From positions 2,418,001-2,482,000 of the forward strand of contig NZ_JBHTJO010000001.1 in assembly GCF_042676065.1 (NCBI RefSeq): DNA of 64,000 nt, written 5' to 3'. Positions 29,827 through 42,808 of the stretch are shown here, in pieces (within the stretch, counting starts at the first letter, position 1; every line of letters starts with the position of its first letter). Made by a program: the position numbers and the translations under genes. The stretch comes from Methyloligella solikamskensis. Lineage in GTDB: Bacteria; Pseudomonadota; Alphaproteobacteria; Rhizobiales; Methyloligellaceae. The notes beneath the pieces were generated by a model. The model saw only the letters and a list, made by a program, of their open reading frames with translations. It did not search any database and was not told the origin of the DNA.

Positions 29827-30252
29827 ATGACGGATACGGCGCTCAGGCTCGGCAGCGAATGGATTTTGAAGACCATGGTCGCCATGGCCAAGGCGGATGG
29901 AAATCTGGACCTGGACGAGATCGACCTGATCCAGCGGCTCTATAGAGACCATGCCAAGGAAGATGTCGAGACGGACGAGATCAAGCGCATGGCCGAAAAG
30001 GGAGTCGGCGACGACTTCTACACCGACCTCGCCCGAGCGGGAAAAAGCCTCGACGAGCACAGCAAGGAAGAGATCGTCCGCTGTGCCTATCTGGTGCTTC
30101 TGGCCGACGGCGAAATCGCTGGCGCGGAGCGCAAGACCCTGCAGGAGATCGCCGCGGCCCTGAAGATTCCGGAGATCCATTTCGGCGCCATCTTGGAAGA
30201 CCTCTCCATCTGGATGGCGGCCCAGCGGGCGAACGGCAAGGCGGTCGGCTAG
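29827..30252 (+). CDS. TerB-family protein
   Basis: 141 residues forming a TerB-like helical bundle: WILKTMVAMAKADGNLDLDEIDLIQRLY and CAYLVLLADGEIAGAERKTLQEIA, the two acidic AxADGxxxxxE repeats that give the family its metal-binding look. It is linked to tellurite resistance by name only; there are no ter neighbours. A related domain occurs in the DjlA-like protein at 7.5-8.2 kb. It is divergent from the ELM1 gene. Confidence 0.82.
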   Translation: MTDTALRLGSEWILKTMVAMAKADGNLDLDEIDLIQRLYRDHAKEDVETDEIKRMAEKGVGDDFYTDLARAGKSLDEHSKEEIVRCAYLVLLADGEIAGAERKTLQEIAAALKIPEIHFGAILEDLSIWMAAQRANGKAVG

Positions 30253-30321
30253 AGCCGCGCGATAGGCCACCCGATTCAGATCTTCCCGCTCGCCCGATCA
30301 CCGGCAAGTCTCTCTGTCCAT

Positions 30322-31845
30322 TCAAGTTCCGAATCCGTAGCGTTTCGGCACCTCGCGCAGGAAGGCCTGCAAGGGCTCGGTGTCCTGATGAGCGACGTTG
30401 AAGCGAAACCAGATCGACTCGGGCGGCGAAACGCAGAAGAAATCTCCCGGCGCAAGGACCGTATCTTCCCTTAGAGCGTCTTCTGCGATGCGCCGAGCAT
30501 TGCAGGTCTCTGTCGGTGTCACCTGCCAGCCGGCTGTCAAAAACATTCCGCCATCGGGTTCGGTCAGCAACTTCAGCCCGGCATTCTCCAGAACGAGCTT
30601 GTAGGCTTCCCGCGCTTGGGTCAGACGGGTAGATATCTGATCCACCGACCGTCGATGGTCCGGATCCGAAAGCACCTCCAACACGATGCGCTCGGTAATC
30701 TCCGAAGTGGTGAGGCCGGTCAGCATCTTCGTCTGAAGGATCTCATTCGCCAGAGTTTCGTTGCAGGCCAGGTAACCGGACCGCAATGAAGGCGCGATCG
30801 TTTTGGAATAGCCGTTGACCGATATCACACGGGACAGGCCGTCCATGGCGGCGAGCCATGGGTCGTATTCCGTGCCGAATTTGCGTGCGATATCGTCTTC
30901 GATCACCAGAAAATCGAATTGCTCCGCGAGCGAAAGAAGTCGAAAGGCATCCGTCGGGCGCAGGGTCGTGCCGAGCGGATTTTGCTGCACGGTGGTGACG
31001 AACATCGCCTTCGGCCGATAGGTTTCGGCCAGTTCCGCTGCGGTTTCGAGGTCGAGACCATCGGCGCCACGGTTCACAGGCAGCAACTTGCAGCCATGGC
31101 GTGAGGCCAGATTGTTGAAATTCGCATAACCCGGATTCTCAACCAGCACCGCGTCGCCGGGCCGGAGGCAGGTCCGCACCACCAAATCAATCGCATGGGT
31201 CACCCCATGGGTCAGCACGATCTGATTTGGCGAAACGGTCAGGGAGCGCTCGCTCAGCTCACGCGCAATATGCTGGCGCAGCCGGTCGAACCCCGCAGGA
31301 TGCCCGTAATTGACGAGATGGTCGGTCTTCGACCGCGCAACGCGCCGCAAGGCATCGCCAACCACGCTCTTTTGCGAATACCAGGCGGAGGGCAACCATC
31401 CGCAGCCCGGCGATGCCAGCCGACGCCCGTGGGTGAACACATCGGAGCTTAGCCAGGAATCGCTGACGGTGGTGGCCTTCATGGGACGCACCGGGACGGG
31501 CATCGTGCGCCCATGCTGTAGCACAAAGTACCCGGCGCCACGGCGCGCCGCGACCACGTGCCGGGTGGTGAGCAGTTCGTACGCGGAGGCCGCGGTAAAC
31601 GCGCTCACGCCCAGTTGCTTGGCGAGTTTGCGTACCGACGGAAGCTTCGTTCCAGCCGCCAGCGTGCCGCGCTCGGCCGCCTCTTCGATCTGGCTGCAGA
31701 TCTGCTCCACGAGCGGATGATCGCTGTTCCGGTCGATGTCAACGAACACCGGCGGCAGTCCATGGCCGAGACGTGCGCGTCCAATCTCTTGGGCCGGTGC
31801 CGATTGGCTCTGCTTTTCCGTCTTGTTCGTCGCGACGTCGCTCAT
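30322..31845 (-). CDS. MocR-type regulator (GntR winged helix plus aminotransferase domain)
   Basis: 507 residues from ATG 31845. The GntR DNA-binding domain (PLVEQICSQIEEAAERGTLAAGTKLPSVRKLAKQLGVS) is followed by a fold-type I aminotransferase domain with the PLP-lysine motif SVNGYSKTIAPSLRSG. MocR proteins such as GabR, TauR and PdxR sense an amine through external aldimine formation. It is divergent from ald-bauA-mmsA, with 185 bp between that contain three copies of a 9-bp box. By context the ligand is probably beta-alanine or a related omega-amino acid rather than taurine. Confidence 0.9.
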   Translation of the reverse strand: MSDVATNKTEKQSQSAPAQEIGRARLGHGLPPVFVDIDRNSDHPLVEQICSQIEEAAERGTLAAGTKLPSVRKLAKQLGVSAFTAASAYELLTTRHVVAARRGAGYFVLQHGRTMPVPVRPMKATTVSDSWLSSDVFTHGRRLASPGCGWLPSAWYSQKSVVGDALRRVARSKTDHLVNYGHPAGFDRLRQHIARELSERSLTVSPNQIVLTHGVTHAIDLVVRTCLRPGDAVLVENPGYANFNNLASRHGCKLLPVNRGADGLDLETAAELAETYRPKAMFVTTVQQNPLGTTLRPTDAFRLLSLAEQFDFLVIEDDIARKFGTEYDPWLAAMDGLSRVISVNGYSKTIAPSLRSGYLACNETLANEILQTKMLTGLTTSEITERIVLEVLSDPDHRRSVDQISTRLTQAREAYKLVLENAGLKLLTEPDGGMFLTAGWQVTPTETCNARRIAEDALREDTVLAPGDFFCVSPPESIWFRFNVAHQDTEPLQAFLREVPKRYGFGT

Positions 31846-31886
31846 GGGAACCCACTCCTCTGCCCCGATACATCGCATGATATAGA

Positions 31887-31936
31887 CCGGTACAGTTTGC
31901 TGCAAATCGTCGATCTGTACTGGCTTACTGTATTGG
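31887..31936. promoter_or_regulatory. MocR operator: direct repeat plus inverted copy
   Basis: CTGTACTGG (31915-31923) and CTGTATTGG (31928-31936) form a direct repeat with a 4-bp spacer, and CCGGTACAG (31887-31895) is an inverted copy of the same box. MocR regulators characteristically bind direct repeats, often with an inverted partner, between their own gene and the target operon, exactly where these lie. Confidence 0.75.
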
Positions 31937-32030
31937 TTATGTCTGCTCCTAAGATTAGTGTTCCTGCGTGCTGCAGTTCATTGCTGCAGTAAGGACAGGT
32001 TGCAGATAGCTAAGAAAGAGGCGGCCGGAG

Positions 32031-33155
<1,125 letters not shown>

Positions 33156-33185
33156 TCCAAGCCGCCTGATTTATGGAGTGATGTC

Positions 33186-34535
33186 TTGAACGAACAGATC
33201 CCAGCTTCCAGCAACAGGGACGGCCTGGAGAATTACTGGCTGCCATTCACGCCGAACCGGTATTTCAAGCGGAACCCGCGCATCATCGCCTCCGCCGAGG
33301 GCGCCTATTACACCCTGGCGGACGGACGCCGCGTGTTCGACTGTCTGTCGGGCCTGTGGTGCTGTCCGCTTGGCCACGCCAATCCGGAAATCGCCGAGAG
33401 CGTCAAGCGCCAGGCCGAGACTTTGGACTACGCGACGGCGTTTCAGATGAGCAATCCGACGACGCTCAGCTTCGCGGCACGGGTTGCGGATATGGCGCCG
33501 GCCGGTCTTGACCATGTCTTCTTCGCCAATTCCGGCTCGGAGTCGGTCGACACGGCGCTCAAGATCGCCGTCGGCTATCACCGCATGAAGGGCGAGGCCC
33601 ACCGGACCCGCATCATCGGCCGCGAGCGCGGCTATCACGGCGTCGGGATGGGCGGCATCTCCGTCGGCGGCATGACGGCGAACCGCAAGATGTTCGCACC
33701 GCTCATGCTGCACGGCGTCGATCACCTTCCCCACACCTACGACCGCGCGCAGATGGCGTTCACCCATGGGCAGCCCGAATGGGGTGCTCATCTGGCGGAG
33801 GATCTGGAGCGGCTCGTGGCGCTGCACGATGCCTCGACCATCGCCGCGGTGATCGTGGAGCCCATGCAGGGCTCGGCCGGCGTGGTGGTGCCGCCGGTCG
33901 GCTATCTGGAGCGTCTGCGGGAGATCTGCACCAAGCACGGCATCCTGCTGATCTTCGACGAGGTAATCACCGGGTTCGGCCGGCTCGGCGCGAATTTCGC
34001 GTCCCAGCGCCTGGATGTGGTGCCCGACATGATGACCTTCGCCAAGGCGGTCACCAACGGCGTCATCCCCATGGGCGGCGTGATCGTCGCCGACGAGATT
34101 TACGACGCCTACATGTCCGGTCCGGAAGAGGCGGTGGAGCTCTATCACGGCTACACCTATTCGGGTCATCCCATGGCGGCCGCGGCGGGTCATGCGACCC
34201 TCGACGTCATGGAGCGCGACGGGCTTATCCCACGGGCCGCCGAACTGGCGCCCGTGCTGGAAGGCGCGGTGCACGAGCTGAAAGGCGCGGACGGGGTCTG
34301 CGACATCCGCAATTTCGGACTCGCGGCGGCGGTCGATCTGGAGCCCTTCGAGGGAAAACCGGGACTGCGGGCCATGCGGGTCTTCGAGCGTGCGCTTCAG
34401 ACCGGGATGCTGGTGCGCTTCACCGGCGACACCATCGCCATGGCACCGCCCTTCATCTCGACCGAGGACGAACTGCGCGTCATGTGCGCAACGCTTGGCG
34501 ACGCGATCGCCAGCGTCACGAGCCCCGACGCCTGA
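33186..34535 (+). CDS. bauA: Beta-alanine (omega-amino acid):pyruvate aminotransferase
   Basis: 449 residues from a TTG start at 33186, with GGAG eight bases upstream; the nearby ATG at 33181 is followed at once by a stop. It is class III PLP aminotransferase: YWLPFTPNRYFKRNPRII, VFDCLSGLWCCPLGHANPE, FFANSGSESVDTALKIA, LIFDEVITGFGRLG and the PLP lysine in MMTFAKAVTNGVIPMGGV. The N-terminal YWxPFTxNRxFK and GLSGLW motifs fit omega-amino acid:pyruvate aminotransferases better than taurine:pyruvate enzymes. The product malonate semialdehyde is the substrate of the next gene. Confidence 0.9.
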   Translation: MNEQIPASSNRDGLENYWLPFTPNRYFKRNPRIIASAEGAYYTLADGRRVFDCLSGLWCCPLGHANPEIAESVKRQAETLDYATAFQMSNPTTLSFAARVADMAPAGLDHVFFANSGSESVDTALKIAVGYHRMKGEAHRTRIIGRERGYHGVGMGGISVGGMTANRKMFAPLMLHGVDHLPHTYDRAQMAFTHGQPEWGAHLAEDLERLVALHDASTIAAVIVEPMQGSAGVVVPPVGYLERLREICTKHGILLIFDEVITGFGRLGANFASQRLDVVPDMMTFAKAVTNGVIPMGGVIVADEIYDAYMSGPEEAVELYHGYTYSGHPMAAAAGHATLDVMERDGLIPRAAELAPVLEGAVHELKGADGVCDIRNFGLAAAVDLEPFEGKPGLRAMRVFERALQTGMLVRFTGDTIAMAPPFISTEDELRVMCATLGDAIASVTSPDA

Positions 34536-34618
34536 CGCTCGACGCGATTTTTGAGCAACGCAGGCCAATAGACGGGTGCATCCGATGTGCGCCCGCAATG
34601 CCAATGAGGAGATTTGCA

Positions 34619-36166
34619 ATGTCAGTGCAGGACGAGGTCCGCCCGACGGACAACGCTGCGGACGACGCCCCCGGCTACCGGGTCACCCATTACATCAATG
34701 GCGAGCGGATCAAGTCGTCGTCGGACCGCACGGCCGATGTGTTCAACCCGGCGCTCGGCAAGGCCGTAGGCCAGGTCGACATGGCCGGCGAGAAAGAGAT
34801 CGACGACGCCGTCGCGGCGGCCAAGGCCGCCTTCCCCGCCTGGTCCCAGGTGCCGCCTGTTTCACGCGCCCGGGTCATGTTCCGCTTCCTCAATCTGCTG
34901 CAGGAGCACCGCACCACGCTGGCCGAGCATATCGTGCGCGAGCACGGCAAGGTGCTCGCCGATGCGCTGGGCGAAGTGGCGCGCGGTATCGATGTGGTGG
35001 AGTTCTCCACGGGCATGCCGCAGCTCCTGAAAGGCGAGTACACCGAGCAGGTCTCCCGCGGCATCGATGCCTGGTCGATCCGTCAGCCGCTCGGCGTCTG
35101 CGCGGGCATCACCCCATTCAACTTCCCGGCCATGGTGCCGCTCTGGATGATCCCGATCGCGCTGGCCGCCGGTAATACCTTCGTGCTCAAGCCCTCCGAG
35201 CGCGACCCCTCGCCGAGCTTGGTCCTTGCGGACCTGCTCGCCGAGGCCGGTTTGCCGAAAGGCGTGTTCAACGTGCTTCAGGGCGACAAGGTCGCCGTGG
35301 ACGGTCTTCTGACGCACGACGATGTCGACGCCGTCAGCTTCGTCGGCTCCACGCCGGTGGCCGAATACATCTACGCGACCGGCACGTCCCACGGGAAGCG
35401 CGTGCAGGCGCTGGGCGGTGCGAAGAACCACATGGTCGTCATGCCCGATGCCGATCTCGACAAGTGCTGCGATGCGCTGATGGGCGCGGCCTACGGCTCG
35501 GCCGGTGAGCGCTGCATGGCGATCTCCGTTGCGGTGGCCGTCGGCGACACGGGCGACAAGCTGATCGAGAAGCTCGCCCCGCGCATCCGCGACATCAAGA
35601 TCGCCGAAGGCAATGTCGATGGCGCGGAGATGGGCCCGGTGATCACCGGCGCCGCGAAGGAGCGCATCGAGAGCCTCATCGCCAAGGGCGTGGAGGAGAA
35701 GGCCGAGCTCGTGGTCGACGGCCGCGGGCAGACGGTCGAAGGCTATGAGGACGGTTTCTTCTGCGGCGGCACTCTGTTTGATCGCGTGACGCCGGAGATG
35801 ACCATCTACAAGGAAGAGATCTTCGGCCCCGTGCTATGCGTGGTCCGCGTGCCAGACCTTGCGACCGCCGTGGAGGTCATCGAGGCCAACGAGTACGGCA
35901 ACGGCGTCGCCATCTTCACCGCCGATGGCGGGGTGGCCCGGGAGTTCACCCACAATATCAACGTCGGCATGGTGGGCATCAACGTGCCGCTGCCGGTGCC
36001 CATGGCGTTCAACTCGTTCGGCGGCTGGAAGCGGAGCCTGTTCGGCGACCAGCATATCTACGGTCCCGAAGGCGTGCGCTTCTACACTCGCCACAAGGCC
36101 GCCATGCAGCGCTGGCCCGACAGCATCTCTAAGGGCGCCGAGTTCGCCTTCCCGGAGATGAAATAA
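34619..36166 (+). CDS. mmsA: (Methyl)malonate-semialdehyde dehydrogenase (acylating)
   Basis: 515 residues from ATG 34619 with GAGGAG upstream. It is a CoA-dependent aldehyde dehydrogenase: GVCAGITPFNFPAMVPLWM, VSFVGSTPVAEYIY, ALGGAKNHMVVMPDAD, the nucleophile Cys in GSAGERCMAISVAV, and NVPLPVPMAFNSFGGWKRSLFGD. It converts malonate semialdehyde to acetyl-CoA and CO2 (or methylmalonate semialdehyde to propionyl-CoA). It is third in the ald-bauA-mmsA operon and ends at a strong terminator. Confidence 0.95.
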   Translation: MSVQDEVRPTDNAADDAPGYRVTHYINGERIKSSSDRTADVFNPALGKAVGQVDMAGEKEIDDAVAAAKAAFPAWSQVPPVSRARVMFRFLNLLQEHRTTLAEHIVREHGKVLADALGEVARGIDVVEFSTGMPQLLKGEYTEQVSRGIDAWSIRQPLGVCAGITPFNFPAMVPLWMIPIALAAGNTFVLKPSERDPSPSLVLADLLAEAGLPKGVFNVLQGDKVAVDGLLTHDDVDAVSFVGSTPVAEYIYATGTSHGKRVQALGGAKNHMVVMPDADLDKCCDALMGAAYGSAGERCMAISVAVAVGDTGDKLIEKLAPRIRDIKIAEGNVDGAEMGPVITGAAKERIESLIAKGVEEKAELVVDGRGQTVEGYEDGFFCGGTLFDRVTPEMTIYKEEIFGPVLCVVRVPDLATAVEVIEANEYGNGVAIFTADGGVAREFTHNINVGMVGINVPLPVPMAFNSFGGWKRSLFGDQHIYGPEGVRFYTRHKAAMQRWPDSISKGAEFAFPEMK

Positions 36167-36195
36167 GCGTCTTGATTTTCGAGGATTGGCTTTGA

Positions 36196-36224
36196 GGGGT
36201 GAGTGTTTTGCTCACCCCTTTTTT
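36196..36224 (+). terminator. Rho-independent terminator after mmsA
   Basis: GGGGTGAG (36196-36203) and CTCACCCC (36211-36218) form a perfect 8-bp stem with a 7-base loop, followed by six T residues. It closes the beta-alanine operon before the convergent lpdA. Confidence 0.95.
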
Positions 36225-36302
36225 GTGGCGGCGCCCCTGCCGTGCAACGCAACGACTCGATGGGTCGCGGGGCACCCGGCAGAAGTGCCCATCGCCTCCT
36301 CG

Positions 36303-37730
36303 TCAGCGGGTGCGGCGCTTGGGCGGCATGAGATCGGTGATGGTGCCGTCGAACATCTCCGCCGCGAAGGCGAAGGTTTCCGACAGGGTCGGATGGGGGT
36401 GGATGGTGGCGGCGATGTCGATGGCGTCGGCGCCCATCTCGATGGCGAGCGTCGCTTCGGCGATTAGATCGCCCGCATTGGTGCCAACGATCCCACAGCC
36501 CAGGATGCGATCGGTTTCGGGGTCGAACAGGGTCTTCGTCATCCCCTCGTCACGCCCGAGCGACAGCGCGCGACCCGACGCGGCCCAGGGGAATTTCGCC
36601 TTCTCGTAGGCGATGCCCTTGGCTTTCGCTTCGTTCTCGGTGAGCCCCACCCAGGCGACCTCAGGATCCGTATAGGCCACGGACGGGATGACCCGCGCAT
36701 CTAAGGCGGCTTTCTTTCCTGCCGCCACTTCCGCGGCGATCTTGCCCTCATGCACGGCCTTATGAGCCAGCATGGGCTGGCCGACGATATCGCCGATGGC
36801 GAAGATGTTGGGCGTCGCTGTGCGAAGCTGCGCATCGACGGGGATCAGTCCCCGCTCATCGGGTGCGATGCCGGCCGCTTCGAGGTTCAAAGCGCCGCTA
36901 TTGGGCGTGCGCCCGACGGCCACCAATACCTTGTCGAACTGATCAATGTCCGGGGCGCCCTTGCCGTCGAAACGGACGGTGAGCGTTTCGCCTGTCTCGA
37001 TCGCGGTGACCTTGGTCTCCAGATAGATCGCCGCGTAGCGTTCCTTGATGCGCTTCATCAGCGGAGCCACGAGATCGGCATCGGCCCCGGGAATGAGCTG
37101 GTCCATGACCTCGACGATGGTCACCTGACTGCCGAGGGCATGATAGACGGTCGCCATCTCCAGGCCGATGATGCCGCCGCCGATCACCAGCAGCCGCTCC
37201 GGGACATCGGCGATCTCAAGCGCGCCGGTGGAATCGAGGATGCGCGGCTCGTCCACAGGAATGAAGGGCAGCGTCGCGGGGCTGGAGCCAGCGGCAATGA
37301 TAGCCTGCTCGAAGCGAATGCGCGACGTGCCGCCCTCGCCCGCCACCTCAAGCTCGCGCGACCCGGCGAAGCGGCCGGCACCGTGCACCACCTTCACCTT
37401 GCGCTGCTTGGCGAGCGCCATGAGCCCGCCGGTGAGCTTCTCTACGACCGACTCTTTCCAGCTCCGCAGTTTCTCAAGCTCGATCTGCGGCGCGGCGAAG
37501 CCCAGCCCGTGCTCGGCCATGGCTTCGGCGTCCTCGATGACCTTCGCGGCATGAAGCAGCGCCTTAGACGGGATGCAGCCGACATTAAGACAGACTCCGC
37601 CGAGCATCGGCGACCGCTCGACCAAGGTCACGGACTTGCCAAGATCCGCCGCGCGGAAGGCAGCCGAATAGCCACCGGGGCCTGCGCCCAGAACGAGGAT
37701 CTCCGTTTCGATATCGTCGGTGTCGGTCAT
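36303..37730 (-). CDS. lpdA: Dihydrolipoamide dehydrogenase (E3)
   Basis: 475 residues. FAD-binding EILVLGAGPGGYSAAFRAADLG, redox disulfide GGVCLNVGCIPSKALLH, NAD-binding LLVIGGGIIGLEMATVYHALG, and the C-terminal interface with catalytic His-Glu in AATIHPHPTLSE. It reoxidises dihydrolipoamide of E2 with NAD. It is third gene of aceE-aceF-lpdA, 29 bp after aceF. The N-terminus has no lipoyl domain. Confidence 0.97.
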   Translation of the reverse strand: MTDTDDIETEILVLGAGPGGYSAAFRAADLGKSVTLVERSPMLGGVCLNVGCIPSKALLHAAKVIEDAEAMAEHGLGFAAPQIELEKLRSWKESVVEKLTGGLMALAKQRKVKVVHGAGRFAGSRELEVAGEGGTSRIRFEQAIIAAGSSPATLPFIPVDEPRILDSTGALEIADVPERLLVIGGGIIGLEMATVYHALGSQVTIVEVMDQLIPGADADLVAPLMKRIKERYAAIYLETKVTAIETGETLTVRFDGKGAPDIDQFDKVLVAVGRTPNSGALNLEAAGIAPDERGLIPVDAQLRTATPNIFAIGDIVGQPMLAHKAVHEGKIAAEVAAGKKAALDARVIPSVAYTDPEVAWVGLTENEAKAKGIAYEKAKFPWAASGRALSLGRDEGMTKTLFDPETDRILGCGIVGTNAGDLIAEATLAIEMGADAIDIAATIHPHPTLSETFAFAAEMFDGTITDLMPPKRRTR

Positions 37731-37759
37731 GGGTGAGCGTGCGGGACTGGAGACTGCGG

Positions 37760-39079
37760 TCAGAGAATGAGCTGGCGGATATCGCCGAGCAGCTCGGTGA
37801 GGCGCTTGGTGAAGCGGGCCGCATCGGCGCCGTCGATGACGCGATGGTCGTAAGACAGGCAGAGCGGCAGCATGAGGCGCGGCTCGAAGTCCTCGCCGTT
37901 CCAGATCGGCTTCATCTGAGCGCGGACCACACCGAGGATGGCGACCTCCGGTGCGCTCACGATGGGCGTGAAGTTGGTGCCGCCGATACCGCCCAGGCTA
38001 GAAATGGAGAAGGTGGCGCCCTGAATGTCAGCCGGAGCGATCTTGCCGTCCCGCATGCGTTGGGAAACATCGGACAGCTCCTCGCTCAGCTCAAAGATGC
38101 GCTTACGGTCGACATCCTTGATCACGGGCACCACCAACCCCTCCGGCGTGTCTACGGCCACGCCGACATTGAAGTAGCGTTTGAGGATCAGCGCGTCCTC
38201 GTCTGGAGAGAGCGACGCGTTGAAATGGGGGAATTCCTTCAGGGCGACAGCGCTCGCCATGAGAAGGAAGGAGAGCATGGTGACGCGATAACCCTTCTCG
38301 CGGGCTTCAGCGTCCAGCTCCTTGCGATAGGCGTCGAGGGCGGTGATGTCCGCCTCGTCCGTGTGGGTCACATGGGGGACGTTGAGCCACGCCCGGTGCA
38401 GATGCGGCCCCGAGAGCCGTTTCAGCCGGGAGAGCGGCACGGTCTCGGTGGGACCGAATTTCGCGAAATCCTGGGGCGGCACTTTCGGGATGCCGGTGCC
38501 CTGCCCGGCCGCGGCCGCATCGCCGGCGAGTGCGCGCTTCACATCATCCTTGGTGATGCGGCCTTTCTCGCCCGTGCCCTTGAGCTGGGTGAGATCGATG
38601 TCGAGCTCCCGGGCAATCCGGCGCACGGTCGGACTCGCATGCACCTCGCCTGGAATGGGCGCGACTTCCGGCGGAGCGCTCTCGGCAGATGTCTCGGGAG
38701 AAGGGGCCGAAGGGGGAGCCGCCATGTCGGGTCGGGAGGCAGCCGCCCGCGCATCCGATTCCTGCTCGTCATTCTCGTCCGGCGCGTTCCGATTGACGTC
38801 GGCAGAGTCTTGAGCAGGTTCGGACGGCGCTCCCCCTTCGGCTTCAGCGACGGCGTCGAGGGTCAGGATGGGAGCCCCCTCGCTCACCGAGTCGCCAATC
38901 TTGACGAGGAGCTCGACTACCTTCCCTGCGGAGGGGGCGGGAACTTCCATCGTCGCTTTGTCGGATTCCAGCGTGATCAACGGGTCTTCCGGCGCCACCA
39001 CATCGCCGGGCGAGACCAGAATTTCGACCACAGGGACGTCGGCGAAATCGCCGATATCCGGAACTTTCACTTCGATCAT
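37760..39079 (-). CDS. aceF: Pyruvate dehydrogenase E2 (dihydrolipoamide acetyltransferase)
   Basis: 439 residues. One lipoyl domain (EVKVPDIGDF...LITLESDKATMEVPAP, lipoyl-Lys in ESDKAT) is followed by an acidic-alanine linker, a peripheral subunit-binding domain (VRRIARELDIDLTQLKGTG) and a catalytic domain ending LSYDHRVIDGADAARF with the HxxxDG active-site motif. A single lipoyl domain is fewer than the three of E. coli. It transfers acetyl to CoA. It sits between aceE and lpdA. Confidence 0.96.
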   Translation of the reverse strand: MIEVKVPDIGDFADVPVVEILVSPGDVVAPEDPLITLESDKATMEVPAPSAGKVVELLVKIGDSVSEGAPILTLDAVAEAEGGAPSEPAQDSADVNRNAPDENDEQESDARAAASRPDMAAPPSAPSPETSAESAPPEVAPIPGEVHASPTVRRIARELDIDLTQLKGTGEKGRITKDDVKRALAGDAAAAGQGTGIPKVPPQDFAKFGPTETVPLSRLKRLSGPHLHRAWLNVPHVTHTDEADITALDAYRKELDAEAREKGYRVTMLSFLLMASAVALKEFPHFNASLSPDEDALILKRYFNVGVAVDTPEGLVVPVIKDVDRKRIFELSEELSDVSQRMRDGKIAPADIQGATFSISSLGGIGGTNFTPIVSAPEVAILGVVRAQMKPIWNGEDFEPRLMLPLCLSYDHRVIDGADAARFTKRLTELLGDIRQLIL

Positions 39080-39133
39080 TTGACCGTGAACCTCTGTCGG
39101 ATGGTCGGAACGGGAGCGCGGATGCGTGCGTCG

Positions 39134-41824
<2,691 letters not shown>

Positions 41825-41918
41825 GCCCTCGGTGCCTTTTCGGTCTTACCGGCGCTGGTGCGTTCCCCCTCGGTCAGGCGTGCTCCCTTGAGGGGGCTTG
41901 GCCTGTTAGGGGTGGTAA

Positions 41919-41934
41919 AGCACAAAGCGTGCCA
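41919..41934 (-). promoter_or_regulatory. Putative sigma-54 promoter of aceE-aceF-lpdA
   Basis: On the minus strand TGGCACG-CTTT-GTGCT has the invariant GG-N10-GC and differs from the TGGCACG-N4-TTGCW consensus at one base of the -12 box. A transcript starting about 12 bases on would have an 80-90 base leader to aceE. The remaining 330-bp gap (41825-42154) carries no gene. Confidence 0.6.
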
Positions 41935-42060
41935 CGCTCTCCGCGGCTCAAAACGGATTGGTGAAATACTTCGCAATGCATTGAAATCATTGACTTATTT
42001 GAATCCCTCGTGAAGCCGCGCGATTGGGGCTCCAACGAAAGGGCTGTCCGCCACCCTTGA

Positions 42061-42091
42061 GGTGTGACACCGCGGCGATACGGGGGTGACA
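42061..42091. promoter_or_regulatory. GTGACAC-type elements upstream of the aceE sigma-54 promoter
   Basis: GGTGT-G-ACACC (42061-42071) is an 11-bp dyad containing GTGACAC, and a second GTGACA lies at 42086-42091. They sit about 130-157 bp before the -24 box, a normal place for an enhancer-binding activator. They share the GTGACAC half-site with the perfect dyad at 50942-50961. Confidence 0.35.
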
Positions 42092-42154
42092 AGCCGGAAA
42101 GGGCCGGACGCGCAGGCTTCGAGAGCGGTTGGGATCGGGGCCGCCCGGCTTGGC

Positions 42155-42808
42155 TCAGTCGTTGCCGACGAGAAGCAGATGGACGGCCTTCGGGCCGTGG
42201 GCGGGGCGGACGATGATGCCGCCGACATCGGCCGTCCGGGACGGGCCGGCGATGACGTTCATGGCGCGGGGCCATCCGTTCGACTCGTCTCGGAAGCGCT
42301 GCCAAGCCTCTTCCGGATAGGTGACGATATCGGCGGTCCGCAGCACGACCACATGGATGTCGGGCAAGAAGTTCAAAGTGGCCGGGCTATCCGGACCTGA
42401 CCGGAAGATCACGCTTCCCGTCTCGGCGATGCCGGCGGCGGCGAGGGTCACGCTGATATGCTCTTCGAAGCGGCCGGCGCCGATATTGGCGAGCCAAGGC
42501 TCAGGCCATGGAAGGTCGGCGAGAGCTGGCGCGATGCTGATATCGGTCGATACGCCCGCATCGCTCATCACGCGTCCGACGGCCGGCACCAGAAGATCCA
42601 AAGAGACGATGGGCTCGACGGTCAGTCCGTTTCCTTCCGCCTTCGCGATGAAGCGGGAGACGCCATCGTCGTCGAGCGCCGGAAGCGGACCGGATTGGGG
42701 CGATGCGAGCCGCCCTTCCAGCTCGGCGCGGGAGGCCCGGTCCGCACTGCCCTCCCCGACGGCGTTGCGGATGCGGGAGAGGATATGGTCGCGGGACCGC
42801 TCGCTCAC
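42155..42808 (-). CDS. lutC: Lactate utilization protein LutC
   Basis: 217 residues from a GTG at 42808 that overlaps the lutB stop (GTGA); the frame is open much further upstream but that part is not coding. It starts VSERSRDHILSRIRNAVG and contains ISIAPALADLPWPEPW, ITVTLAAAGIAETGSVIF-like segment (SVTLAAAGIAETGSVIF), PATLNFLPDIHVVVL and NVIAGPSRTADVGGIIVRPAHGPKAVHLLLV, all typical of LutC (LUD domain). It is a subunit of the LutABC L-lactate oxidase complex. Confidence 0.93.
   Translation of the reverse strand: MSERSRDHILSRIRNAVGEGSADRASRAELEGRLASPQSGPLPALDDDGVSRFIAKAEGNGLTVEPIVSLDLLVPAVGRVMSDAGVSTDISIAPALADLPWPEPWLANIGAGRFEEHISVTLAAAGIAETGSVIFRSGPDSPATLNFLPDIHVVVLRTADIVTYPEEAWQRFRDESNGWPRAMNVIAGPSRTADVGGIIVRPAHGPKAVHLLLVGND

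Noticed and set aside
33779..34618. Upstream extension of mmsA
   Set aside because: It overlaps the aminotransferase gene and is Arg-rich; the ATG at 34619 has a good ribosome binding site and matches the family start.
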